Shown: piece by piece, positions 1 through 9,855 of the stretch
Layout of the letters: the number at the start of each line of letters is the position of its first letter
How positions within the stretch are numbered: the first letter of the stretch is position 1
Assembly: GCA_943704495.1 (NCBI GenBank)
Contig: CALSCR010002751.1
Coordinates: forward strand, 1 to 27,269
DNA length: 27,269 nt
Source: Pigoraptor chileana
Taxonomy: Eukaryota; Opisthokonta; Filasterea
Direction: 5' to 3'
Notes under the pieces: generated by a model
What the model was told of the DNA's origin: nothing
What the model saw: only the letters and a program-made list of their open reading frames with translations
Databases searched by the model: none
Program-made: the position numbers and the translations under genes

Positions 1-75
<75 letters not shown>
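1..75. repeat. (GT)n microsatellite at the contig edge
   Basis: An uninterrupted GT dinucleotide run opens the window. It gives an artefactual poly-Cys-Val open frame on the plus strand that should not be read as a gene. The contig probably ends here because the assembler could not pass the repeat. Confidence 0.97.
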
Positions 76-77
<2 letters not shown>

Positions 78-297
78 TTTTGATAGGTATGACAAGGTGC
101 GAGCAAGACCAATATTCAAACATATTGATTTTCAGAGTTTGAAGTTTTCATGTTTCATCGATGTCCATAGCGCAGAAATTTAAAACGCCCAATCCCAAAC
201 ACGTAAAAAAAAAATTTACTCGCCAAGGTGTTGTTACTAGTGGAAGACACGTGCGTGTTTTCAAACAAGGGAGCATTATGTAACCCGTCGACCCTAC

Positions 298-1489
298 CTC
301 CTTGCCGAGGAGGTCGTTCCTTGCAAGATAGAATGCTGTCATCAAGAGAAGCGACGACAGAGCGCTCGCTGTGGGCTTCTTGTGATAGCCCAGCCACTCG
401 GCAAGGGCAGCCTGCAAGATAGTTTGTAAGGGTTGTGTGTGTGTGTGTATGCGGGGGGGGGGGAGGGGGGGAGGAGGATGAAGGAGGAGGAATGGAATAA
501 GCAAACGAGTTAACGCACTCAAAAGACCCAGACACGAATACGCAAACATACACACCAGCAGTATTCGGGCGTGAGCGTGGCTGCTTGAAAACTCACCGAA
601 TAGGTCGACACCTCCATTCCAAAGTACACAAGAGTCTTGAGCGGAGCGCGGAAAATTCCAATTGCATCCTCACTTTCCAGGTGTGGCGCATGCGCACCTC
701 CATTGTTGGCGGCACGTGCGTCGGCTTCCACGTGTTGGGCGCCGTTCTCGGCAACGGGCGCGCCCGACGCCACCCCCTTCGCACGGGTCGGCGTACCCCT
801 GCGACGTTTCACTGCCGAGGTGGAGTCGGCGTCGCTGTCATTGGCCGCAGATGCAGCAAGCGTTGAATCTGCTGCCACGGCGCCTTTCCGCCGAGCCGGA
901 GACCTGCTTCGGCTGGTGCTCCTGCGCGCGGGGCTGCGACTGCGGCTGGTCGAACGACCCCTCGAGTTGTCGCTGCCAATGTGTGTACTAGCATCAAGCG
1001 CTTTTCTCGCACGGCTTCGGGGCGATGATGTGGGATCCCTGTGCAGAGATGGCGATGCAATAGCCCATAATGATGAGTGACAAGCAAAGTATTTACAAGA
1101 CAAGCAAATAACAGCACAGTGGTAGCGAAGATTGAAAGTGAACGAATACACAATATTAACCAGTTAATGTCCCATCATAGCTGATGCACAAATGGTTTCA
1201 CCTCCAATTGACAGGCGACGGCAATCACGCAAATACATTCGCAAACAAAGAAATTCAAGGATAAGCATGGCATTATACAGAAAATCAACGAGCGCAGATA
1301 CGAGTATTGGAGCCAGGTAAACGTTCCACAAACAGAATCCAATACGCAACGCACAGAAGGCATTCACCTGTCATTCTCCACAAGACGCGCGATGAGATCC
1401 GACTTGATGCCACCTTTAATAATCCCACGCTCCTCAAGCATGTCCTGCAACTCGTTCCTTGTGTACGTTGAGTACTTTGAGTCTGCCAT
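298..1489 (-). CDS. SAP-domain protein with RS-type repeats and a hydrophobic C-terminal segment
   Basis: I see three exons on the minus strand: 1489-1368, 1038-597 and 411-298. Phases match at both junctions (2, then 0), with donors GTGAATG and GTGAGT. The start is the ATG of MADSKYSTYT. Residues 5-40 form a SAP motif (helix-turn-helix with TRNELQDMLEERG and IKSDLIARLVE), a family that binds DNA/RNA in chromatin or mRNA processing. Next comes an Arg/Ser tract with two copies of RSTSRSRSPAR (about residues 65-88), then a low-complexity Ala/Asp stretch, then a more ordered tail with FRAPLKTLVYFGMEV and the hydrophobic SALSSLLLMTAFYLA. RS repeats suggest contact with splicing or mRNA-export factors. 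The hydrophobic end could be a membrane anchor, but this is inference. The 3' end is open: exon 3 stops at a GTAGGG donor. A next acceptor near 220-230 would give an immediate stop, and reading through the donor gives a stop at about 148. It shares a divergent spacer with the PAS/F-box gene. Confidence 0.7.
430..480. repeat. GT tract followed by poly-G/GGA tract in an intron
   Basis: A short (GT)n run is followed by near-continuous G and GGA/GGAGG repeats. It lies inside the second intron of the SAP-domain gene (between 597 and 411). It is simple sequence with no coding value. Confidence 0.85.
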
Positions 1490-2616
1490 CCTGGCTCCCT
1501 TGCTGCCCGATCTCCACAGTGAGTGAATGCGCAAACTGCCGTGGAGCGAAAACAACCACTTTCACACGTTGACACCCTCACCTAAAGAAGGAACAAAATA
1601 AACTTAGCAATATATGCTTCCGAATTCTCCGTTCGTTATGCTTTGTTTGTATCTTTAACACTGTCGTAAAGCGTGATCCTTTGCCGCTGCCGTTGAGGTT
1701 TAGTGTTCAAGCAGCTGAGTCTGCAAAATGGGACGTTGGGGGAGTGGAAAATTTGAATTCAAGCGCCCAAAAGTTTCTAAAATTACATTTGACGCTGAGT
1801 ATGTATCATATAAAGTGACACATTTCCACATATACACATATTAGTACATACGAGGACAGAATTACTATATGAGGGCATTAACCACACGAATCGGTCCAAT
1901 ACAAACCACACCATTGTGTGGGGTGCGATATTTCACGCCATATTTCTCAAATGTCCCGACATTTATTTTGACTCACGCAATCCGTATTCATCGCCGATGG
2001 GTCGATGACACACACCGCACACACACTCACACACCACATACACGGACGCACATACACACCGCACGCGCATACACACTCCCATACACACACAGCAAGCACA
2101 CACACGCGATGGGGGAAATTGTCAGTCAGTGGGCGGGCTGGTAGTCTCTCACACCGTGGCGTGCTTGTGGGTAGCCGTTTGTTCTGCTGTTCTGTTACGT
2201 CTCGCGGTGGGTTTGTATTCCTTGGGCATCTTGCCTCGGTGTGGGTTTGCGTCCTGGTACCGGCCTTTGCGAGAGTTGGTGTCTCAGGCCTATTCTTTGT
2301 ATTAATTCGACCTATGCGGCAAACTCCTCCGCACTTGATTCTCACGTCTTTGAGTGAATTGTGTGCACCCTCTGTTGCATTTTATCCGTTCGCTTCCGCA
2401 GACACTCAGTACACGTCTACAAAATGTATCGTCATCTCTTTGCTCCTTAATTGGCGATTGCCTTCCTGCCGGCCGCCGGAGGCTTCTCTGTGGTTGACTT
2501 TGAGGTCGCAGATATCGTATTTTATTCATCTTTTCGTTCCGCTATTATTTGGGCCTGCAGTTGCCATTATTTTGCGTTTCTCTTTGGTCAGCTGAACTGA
2601 TTTGTCGTCACGAAGA
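1490..2616. promoter_or_regulatory. Divergent spacer between the SAP gene and the PAS/F-box gene
   Basis: This 1.1-kb stretch separates two head-to-head start codons, so it should hold both promoters and 5' UTRs. It contains a CA/CACG-rich microsatellite at about 2004-2105. It also holds a short ORF at 1728-1844 with good start context (AAAATGG). I see no recognisable TATA or factor site. The 196-residue open frame over 2005-2595 is dominated by the CA repeat (Thr-His runs) and I do not accept it as a gene. Confidence 0.5.
1728..1844 (+). other. Short ORF or possible alternative 5' exon of the PAS/F-box gene
   Basis: An ATG in strong context opens a 38-codon frame starting MGRWGSGKFEFKRPKVSK. 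A GTATGT donor sits at 1799, after 71 coding bases (phase 2). Joining it to an acceptor AG at 2615-2616 (CGAAG|AATGGG) would make one Glu codon and run straight into the ATG at 2617 in frame. The same CGAAG acceptor form is used in PPOX (position 13226). The intron would be 816 bases, far longer than others here, so the assignment is tentative. It could equally be an upstream ORF or noise. Confidence 0.25.
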
Positions 2617-5600
2617 ATGGGAATCATGGCAGTTATGAATGCGCGCGCCGAAGATGCACGGGAAGCAGGACCCCTGCTCGAGGTGGATGGCACCACCATG
2701 CAATTTTCCGACCCTACCGTAGAACAGATGTACTGCCAGCAGTCGATGAAACGGGCTCTTTTGGGCGTGATTGGCGGCGCTCTCATCCCACCTCTGGCTG
2801 TCTCTGGAGCGCTCCTCAGCTCTTCGGGCGTCGCGGGTGCAGTGCTGGGCATTGGCCTTGTGGCGGCAATACTTTCTGCAGGCATGGCGTCACGCCACCG
2901 CACCCGCGATGTTGGTCGTTTTCATTCTGTTATATTTGGCGCCTATGTTGCATTGTGCGCAACGGTTGAGCTGAGTGCTGCATCGGCTGCCTCGTCGCGT
3001 GCGCACCTTGCCGCATGGATGATTCTGGCCGGGCTTATGTTGGAAGCGAGGTGGGTCAAACTTTCAAGAATAAGGATGAATCGGTTGTTTATGTCTCGCT
3101 AAACTGTTTTTTTTGCGTATTCTTTCCATATGCAGCTCCACGTTTGTCTTTGCAGTCGCTGCCTCGCACATACTGGTGTGTGGAGCATTCGGCGAGGGTG
3201 CCACATTGTGCGAATCTGCAGCGTTTATGAACGTCGCCCTGATTGTCTTGGTTGTTGCCCGCAACGCCGACTCTCTTGGTCGAAAGCGGTACGCTGCCGA
3301 ACGCGGCGCCAGAATTGTCGTCGGGTGTGGATTTTCCCAGTTGCCGGCCCTGTCTGTGCTTGGGGATATTGTCAATCTCGTTGTCGCTGCTCCCCACGCT
3401 GCGCCAATGGATGTTGCCTTTGTATCTGATCGTGCGACGTCCTTGCCCGTTTCGACGATTGAGGACAACAGTGCGATTGAGTTTGCAAAGCGCGATGAGC
3501 TCATCTCTGCGCTGCACTATGGTGGCACTGACATTATCAGTCAGATTGACGAGGACGGCAGGTTTGTGTATGTGTCCCCCAACTGCGAGTGCGCTTTTGG
3601 TTATACACCCGCCGAACTCATTGGGACGCGTGCCGCCGCCTTGCTCGCGATGCCTGCCCCAGTCGATGCCCCGGAGGTATGTGCTTGTCTTGTTTTTGGT
3701 GCGTGAGCCTCTCTTTCTGGCTTTTATTATATTTATTGTTGTCACGAAACTGCTTATACTGAATTACGCTGACACTTCAAGATGCCGCCCGAAACTGAAT
3801 CTCATGCTGCTCGCATGTGCTGGTGCAGGTGTCTCCGTACGAGGCTGTGTCTCGTATTGTTCCCGAACTCAGGCAAATGTCGTCGGGTACCAAGGAGCTC
3901 TTCCACGATCGCGACGTGCGCAAAGTGCGGCGGGACAACAGGACAGTTGTCATGCGCGTGCGCTGCATTGTCCAGTATCGCGTGAGGGACGACGGGACTG
4001 AGCAGGTCCACTTTGTCATGTCGGAACGTGATGTTACACCTGCCATTCAGTGAGTGTTTGCGTAGTATTTGTTGATGGGATGGCTTGTTTTGTTTTGTCT
4101 CACCGTGCGAATGGATGTGATATAATGTGCGAGCGAACATACTTGGATTTGGATTGGCGTGTGTATGTTCTTCTGCGCACTTTGGTCATGCGACTGACGC
4201 TATCCTTCTTTGTATCTCTGTCTATCGCTTTGCAGAGACTCTGTCGGAGATGTGTGGCAGCCGATCCCGGAGAAGACTGGGGACCGCTCAGGCTTTGCTT
4301 CGGTTCAGGCCGATGGGCGTTCACAACCATCCGCGCAGCCACTGTCGTTGGCACGAAGCGTGAAACCGCCCGCCATTCTCCGCTCGCGAGCGTCGCCGGT
4401 CGCCGTGTCTGACAACACCGATCATGTTGCCCGTCCGGACATGGCGACTCCGCCAATTAGTGCGATCATTAGCGACGTATTCGACGTCAAAATGGTGAGC
4501 AACAACGACTGTGTCTGCGCTGCCAATTCAATGGAAGTGCAGCGGGGAAGTGCAGAGCTGGCGACTATCGAGGCGAGCCCAAGAGCGATTGTGGCATATG
4601 TCATGGGCAACATGCGTGCGTCGCAGGCAAGCTACATCTGCGGGCGGATTCAGGCGCAACTCGGTACTTTAGATGCGACGCTGATTCTGTCGGATGACAT
4701 GTGGATAGAAATCTTCAAGCACCTCAGCGTGACGGATCTCAAGCGCGTAGCTCTTGTTTGCCGTCGGTTTAGCGCTCTTTCGTGCTGCGATGCATCGTGG
4801 GCTTGGCGCTGCAACATTTTCGGATGGACTCGACCGCCTGTGGGAAGCCCTCATGCTGCACTCGGATTCCGTGGCGGCTTCTTGAAGCCTTACCAGTCGC
4901 ACATGCGCTGGGTGGAGGCAAACCCTATGCCGCAGGTGTACATGTCCGACAGGGCGGGGGTATCGGCTGTGTGTGCCGGTGCGCGCTATCTCGTGGCTGC
5001 GTGCGAGTGCAGTGTTGGCGTCTGGGATGCTGTCACCCTTGGAATGCTGTATGGAATGGCGTCCCACGCAGACATTGTTCTCTCGATTGACATGCGGGGT
5101 AATCTCCTCGTGTCTGGATCGCGGGACACAACCGCAATTGTATGGCGTCTATCGCATGACCGGGGCACGCCCGTTTCCCGCTTTATTGGACACTCTGGCG
5201 CCATCACGCACACTGCCTTTCTCTCTCCCAATGCCTTTGGCGGTGCGCTCGGATCGCGACCTGACGAGGCACAGGATGAAGACCCGCGGCTGCTCATCAC
5301 GGGCTCTGCCGACGGAACTGTGCGCCTGTGGGACGTCTACACGGGCGCCTGTCTCACCATTTTTGCCGCACACGAGGCCCCCATCACCAAGATGCGCATC
5401 CTTGCGGACGGCCGCATCCTCACCGGCGGCTCCAACGGCTTCCTCCGAATGTCCGTTCTGCGCCCGGATGACATTGCGGCGGTGGCTGCGGCGACCCCTC
5501 TCTCCCACTTTGGGGCCGGAGCAACGACAATGGAGCTCGTGTCTGTCGGATGCTCCGTCTCTGTTCTTGCCTGTGGTGGCGATCTCGTCTTTGCTGGCGT

Positions 5601-6420
5601 GGATCATGACATCATGGTCTATTGCTCTGCAGGGGTGTGCAAGCCGGCGTCGCGGCCAACACCCGCGGGAAAGCGTGAGCTTGTCAAGTTGTCTGGACAC
5701 ACAGATGACGTGGTGTGTCTTCTTGTGCGTGCGGACGGCCCCTTGCTCATCAGCGGCTCCAAAGACTGCACGCTCATTGCATGGTCGCTTGAGGACGACG
5801 CCGATGATCGCGTGGCATCCTCCGGGGGTCGTCGGACGCGTGGACGCATAGTGCAGCGCATGGTTGGCCACGAGGGTGCCGTCAACTGTCTGCTGCAAAC
5901 GCGCGGAAATCGCCGCCGCTATACGCTCTCATTTGGCGCGAGCGAGGATGGTCTTGGCAGTGACGCTGCTGACAATGTGTGTGCACGCTGTGGCACCCTG
6001 TTTGCGTCTCCCACCATCAACTGCGACTGCACTGATGCGGACGTGCCGGATCTTGTGATCAGCGGGTCTGAGGATCGCACCGTGCGCGTATGGTCGCCAC
6101 GCAAGTGGGAGTGCGTCTTCACCCTTGGCAACGTCGTCGACGACCCGCGCATACAGGGCATCACGTGCCTAGCGTTGCGTGGCAACATTCTCGCGGTTGG
6201 ATTCGGGTCGACCGTGCTCTTCGATGATGATGAAAACGACGACTTTGATGCGACGCGCACAAACGAAGCTCTCATTCTGTGGGACTTTCGTTCTATGACG
6301 CTGGTGCGGGGAGACGCCATGTCGCCACCCCTGCAGCGCGCTGCCACGCGAATCCAGTCGGCCGGCGCCCACCCGTCCGAAGCTGTGCACAGGGTGTACG
6401 CTCCGCGGGTCGCCTATTAG
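2617..6420 (+). CDS. Multi-TM PAS/F-box/WD40 protein, putative membrane sensor-type SCF receptor
   Basis: Four exons: 2617-3050, 3136-3676, 3829-4049 and 4236-6420. Junction phases 2, 0 and 2 are all satisfied and the product is 1126 residues. I chose ATG 2617 because the frame upstream lacks another ATG. Residues 46-225 hold 5-6 hydrophobic helices. Residues 266-395 are a PAS domain (DIISQIDEDGRFVYVSPN, GYTPAELIG, and a C-terminal beta strand ending HFVMSERDVT). Residues 552-597 are an F-box (DDMWIEIFKHLSVTDLKRVA). Residues 640-1080 give about eight WD repeats with ends VGVWDA, AIVWRL, VRLWDV, LRMSVL, IMVYCS, LIAWSL, VRVWSP and LILWDF, as in Cdc4/Fbw7. F-box proteins bind SKP1 in SCF E3 ligases and WD40 propellers bind substrate. 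PAS domains sense ligands, redox or light, but the LOV cysteine motif is absent. A C-x2-C-x10-C-x-C cluster (residues 981-997) interrupts the seventh repeat. The domains are visible in sequence; the sensor-ligase role is inferred. Confidence 0.85.
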
Positions 6421-7246
6421 GCTCCCACCACATTATTTGCGACATTGTTGTCGCGTCACTTCTGATTTTTTAGCTATCAATTGTGGTTTTTCGTATTGTG
6501 ATGTTTGTTTTAATGTGGCAACCAGAGGTCGATACCCCTGGTCCAACTGTACATATGATAACACAGGAGTGTTCACTCCTGCACCGTGTGTACGTTATGT
6601 GTTTTATGTCACTTCAATGCCTTGCACATTTAGACTGGGCAAAGTGCCAAACCAACGTCACAGCTGTGCCGTGAGTCAAACCTTTGTACTTTTCTTTCCT
6701 ACTTTTCTTTCCTCTTGTGGCTTTGGGATTTGTGTTTGCCGCTCCTTGTGTCGGTTTGGTTGCAAATTGTGTTCGCGTACTGTGCGTACCGCGTATGTTC
6801 CGTTGTTTTTCTTACCTTGTTTGGCCCACATGGTAGGCTACCGCATATATATATTGCGACACTAAAACCAAAAAAACATATTCGGTCTATCTACAATGTG
6901 TGCTGCAGACTGCCCTGTCAGAATGTTGCTAGTCGATTGCTGCCAGTCGCATCAGGACACAAACCGATGCTGCGAGCTGCCCAAAAAAACAGATAGTATT
7001 ATGAGGGCGATTTGAATTCGATACCACTCGCAGCCAAAAAGTTAGGTCGTAACACACTCAATTCGATGAATGGGGAGGGCTCGCAGACTGATCAGAAGCG
7101 CCGGCATTGCGCAGTCACTGAATGGAATTGGATTCAGTGATTGATACGCGGTAGGGACACGCACACATCCATACACAACAGTCTTCATTTAGACATAGCC
7201 GACACACCAATCATACCAATAAAACGCATTCGAAACGCGGATGCAT
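6421..7246. other. Convergent 3' spacer between the PAS/F-box gene and the zinc-knuckle gene
   Basis: Two genes end facing each other across 826 bases, so this is 3' UTR and terminator sequence for both. It is T-rich on the left. Two short inverted repeats lie close together: ACCAG/CTGGT at 6521-6525/6538-6542, and an 8-bp perfect arm pair CAGGAGTG/CACTCCTG at 6564-6571/6574-6581. I see no convincing gene. The plus-strand frames here are low-complexity Cys/Phe/Val-rich translations of T-rich DNA. Confidence 0.5.
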
Positions 7247-9601
7247 TCACTCCGAATACAGCCACGCATGCTTTGTCTTGAGTTTCTTTGCCTTTCTCTC
7301 TGTGGCCATGCGCTGTACATCCTTGCGCTTCAGTGGCGGTGCGGGTGCCGCAAGGGTCTTGGATCCCATAATTCCCACAGGTGTCGCGCCTTCCCTCAGT
7401 CCGGACGACGGCGCTGTCAGCAAGCTTGTGTCGAGTTTGTGCTGAAGAATGCCCCACCGCTCAACTATTGGTTCTCTGGGAGTACACAACGCAGTATTTC
7501 GCAGGTTACTTAGTGGCGCTCCATCGGCGTTACTTACTTTCATCATCACACTACACATATATCGCGGTGCGCAGCAGATTCTTGAGAAGCAATGAACAAT
7601 TTAACAAGTCGGGGTTACAATATTGACGCAATAATTAAATACGCACTCTTCCGGAGCACCCTCGCCGGCAACACGTCGGAACCGGCCTGTGCGTTTGCAG
7701 AAGTATGCACGCACGTTGTAATCGTTCTCCGCGTTGTGGGAGGCGCTGCGCTGGTTTTTCTTGGTCTCGGCAGGGTGGGATTCCTCTGCGCAAAGTAGGC
7801 CGGCGAAAAGTACAGCATAGGGACGAATGGACGAGATAGGTAACAATAAAGGGCACACGAGCATCAGTCAAGAACAAACAAGAACAAGCGAGAATGGAAA
7901 GGCATAACGATTCAAATCATCACCTTGTGCCATTTGACAGGCTTGAATGAGCTGCAAATCCCGGAATAAATTTTTGAGAAAAGTTGAGTCCCGAAACAAA
8001 TTTATGGTTGTGCACACACAAAGTGAAACTCAAAATCGTGCACTGCACAAAACATTTTGGTTGCACACCTAATACACATTCGCATCACAAACGTATCCGA
8101 ATTCACACACTGTCCTCCTGCTCACCTCTGCATCCACCCCGGTCGAAATTTCGGTTGCAATATCCGTAGCAGCAATGCCGTAAATCTGCTCCAAACTGCA
8201 CGCGCTCCAGTCGAGATTGAAGCCGTATCCGCACCCGAGACACTTGAAGCTGGGCATCGATACAAACAAATCCTCTGCAACTCCCGGCAAAAGTTCCGCC
8301 AGCCGCTTGCGCAATAGCCACCGCAGCTGTGCATTCACGTGCGTGAGGGCAGTGGCGACATCATCGTGCACAGAGCAGACGACATACTGCACGCCGAACG
8401 AATGGCACGAGGGACACGACCCATCCAGAGACACCGGGTATAGGGAAAGTGCAGACTCGGCTGCGCTGAACGCATAAACAGCACCGCCCTCCGATTGCGC
8501 GTCATTGTTCGACTGATCCGCCGAGGTTGGTTGACTGGGATTGGCCACGTCGCCGTAGCCGACGGCCGGTGCAGTGTCTGTGCCCGTCCATCCAAACACT
8601 TTTTCCAGCGGCGTAGCGGAGAGATCAACCCTGAATCCGTAGCCACAGGCAGCGCACCGAAAGTTTGGACATTCTGTGGAGACAACGGAACCAAAGGGCG
8701 GGAATGGGAGGGTAGATTACAAGTTGAGACAAAAACAGCGCAGAAATCAAATGAAGTTAAGGGGATCGACTTTCTGAGTGTGTGCTGCATATGACAGTAT
8801 GGAACAGGCTTGTTTATCGCCTCTCAGTGCCAATTCACGTCTCCATGCAGTAGCGAATCGAACATTTAAAGCCATACCTTCAATTAGTTGAGACGAGTCC
8901 AATTCAACATTCTCGGCGCGATTCCACTGTAAAAGATGCTCCAAGATTAAGCGGTCCGATAACGATGTGTTATGTGCCTGAGAGTCTATTTCGTCGCTGC
9001 AAGTATCCCCTAAAGCTCCATCAGCCGCCTTCACTTGTGCCGCCGCATCCACTTGTGCCGCATCCACTTGCGCCGCTGCATCCACTTGTGCCGCATCCAC
9101 TTGTGCCGCCCCATCCGCTTGTGCCGCCCCATCCACTTTCACTTGTGCCGCATCCACTTGCGCCACTGCATCCACTTGCGCCGCTTGTGCCGCTGCGTCC
9201 ACTTGTGTTGTCGCATCCATATGTGTGGCTGTCGTCACATCCACTCGACTTCGACGGCGAAATATGAGATAAACGACTTCGCATGACGAGCAGTATGGGC
9301 ATGACCCGGTCACGGAAACTGGATAACTAAACTTTGTGTGCGAAGCATCTTCCAAGACACCATTTTCGCCACCACCAGAAGTCTCGCCGATTCCATCACG
9401 GCGTTCCGCGCATTGCTCGGGTCGTAAGGGCGTATGGCTCAATATAGCGACAGAGTGCCTAGATTCTTCATTCGCATTAGTTGGAGGAGTTACTGTTTTT
9501 GCGCCCACCACATCCATGGCGCGTGTGAGAATATGAGCGGCAGGCTCACTTTGAATTTGATGGTAAACGGGAATTGACGGGTCATGTTGAGGGTCACCCA
9601 T
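7247..9601 (-). CDS. Internally duplicated zinc-knuckle protein with an Ala-Gln-Val-Asp repeat insert
   Basis: Minus strand, four exons: 9601-8878, 8673-8126, 7783-7647 and 7475-7247, predicted 545 residues. The start is ATG 9601 (MGDPQHDPSIP). Two copies of one module are visible. Each begins PVS(V/L)xGSCPxC (C101/C104 in copy 1; LYPVSLDGSCPSC in copy 2). Each ends with a second knuckle: CPNFRCAACGYGFRVDLSA (about residues 243-261) or MPSFKCLGCGYGFNLDWSA. So each module offers two CxxC pairs and could bind one zinc. Copy 1 is swollen by an (A)QVDA-type minisatellite (about residues 130-195). The tail is basic (ERKAKKLKTKHAWLYSE). The first two exon junctions are strong. Exon 3 needs the second AG of a CAGAG acceptor, and its donor GTGCGT follows an A, so the last ~120 residues are less sure. 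I do not recognise the family. Nucleic-acid binding is only a guess from knuckles plus basic tail. Confidence 0.65.
9033..9222. repeat. Coding minisatellite encoding (A)QVDA repeats
   Basis: Imperfect tandem units of about 15-18 bases (plus strand CACTTGTGCCGCATC-like) fill about 190 bases inside exon 1 of the zinc-knuckle gene. They keep the frame on the minus strand as AQVDA/AAQVDA. The second, paralogous module of the same protein lacks this tract, so it is a local expansion. Confidence 0.85.
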
Positions 9602-9855
9602 TGTATAACCCTACGCGTGCAGTGTTAGATGTAATTGCATGAATGAGAAATGGTTTTATGTAAATCAGTTACACGGGAGTGAGCCAGTGGAGTCCGGCTT
9701 GGCGCGATCACGTGATAAAACTGTTTTGTGACGCGTGTAACACTATTTATGCCATTCAAGATCCGTGTTCAGGAACAAAGAAAGCTTTAATATTTTAAAT
9801 ACGAATATCCACAGTTTGTATATTGAGGGAAATGAAAAGCCGCGTGCGGTTACAA

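Noticed and set aside
1-183. Plus-strand Cys-Val repeat ORF
   Set aside because: It is a translation of the (GT)n microsatellite.
2005-2595. 196-residue plus-strand ORF in the divergent spacer
   Set aside because: It begins in a CA repeat (Thr/His runs), shows no domain, and covers a promoter region.
3497-4049. LOV-type light-sensing PAS domain
   Set aside because: The PAS fold signature is clear, but the flavin-adduct motif (GxNCRFLQ) is absent, so a blue-light adduct mechanism is not supported.
5149-5898. 249-residue minus-strand ORF
   Set aside because: It is antisense to the WD40 repeats of the PAS/F-box gene.
6515-6600. tRNA-like T-arm (GGTCGATACC) with nearby hairpins
   Set aside because: No acceptor stem, anticodon arm or B-box spacing can be built around it.
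8965-9302. Plus- and minus-strand repeat ORFs (Pro/His/Leu- or Gly/Ser-rich) over the minisatellite
   Set aside because: They are out-of-frame translations of the AQVDA-coding repeat in the accepted gene.
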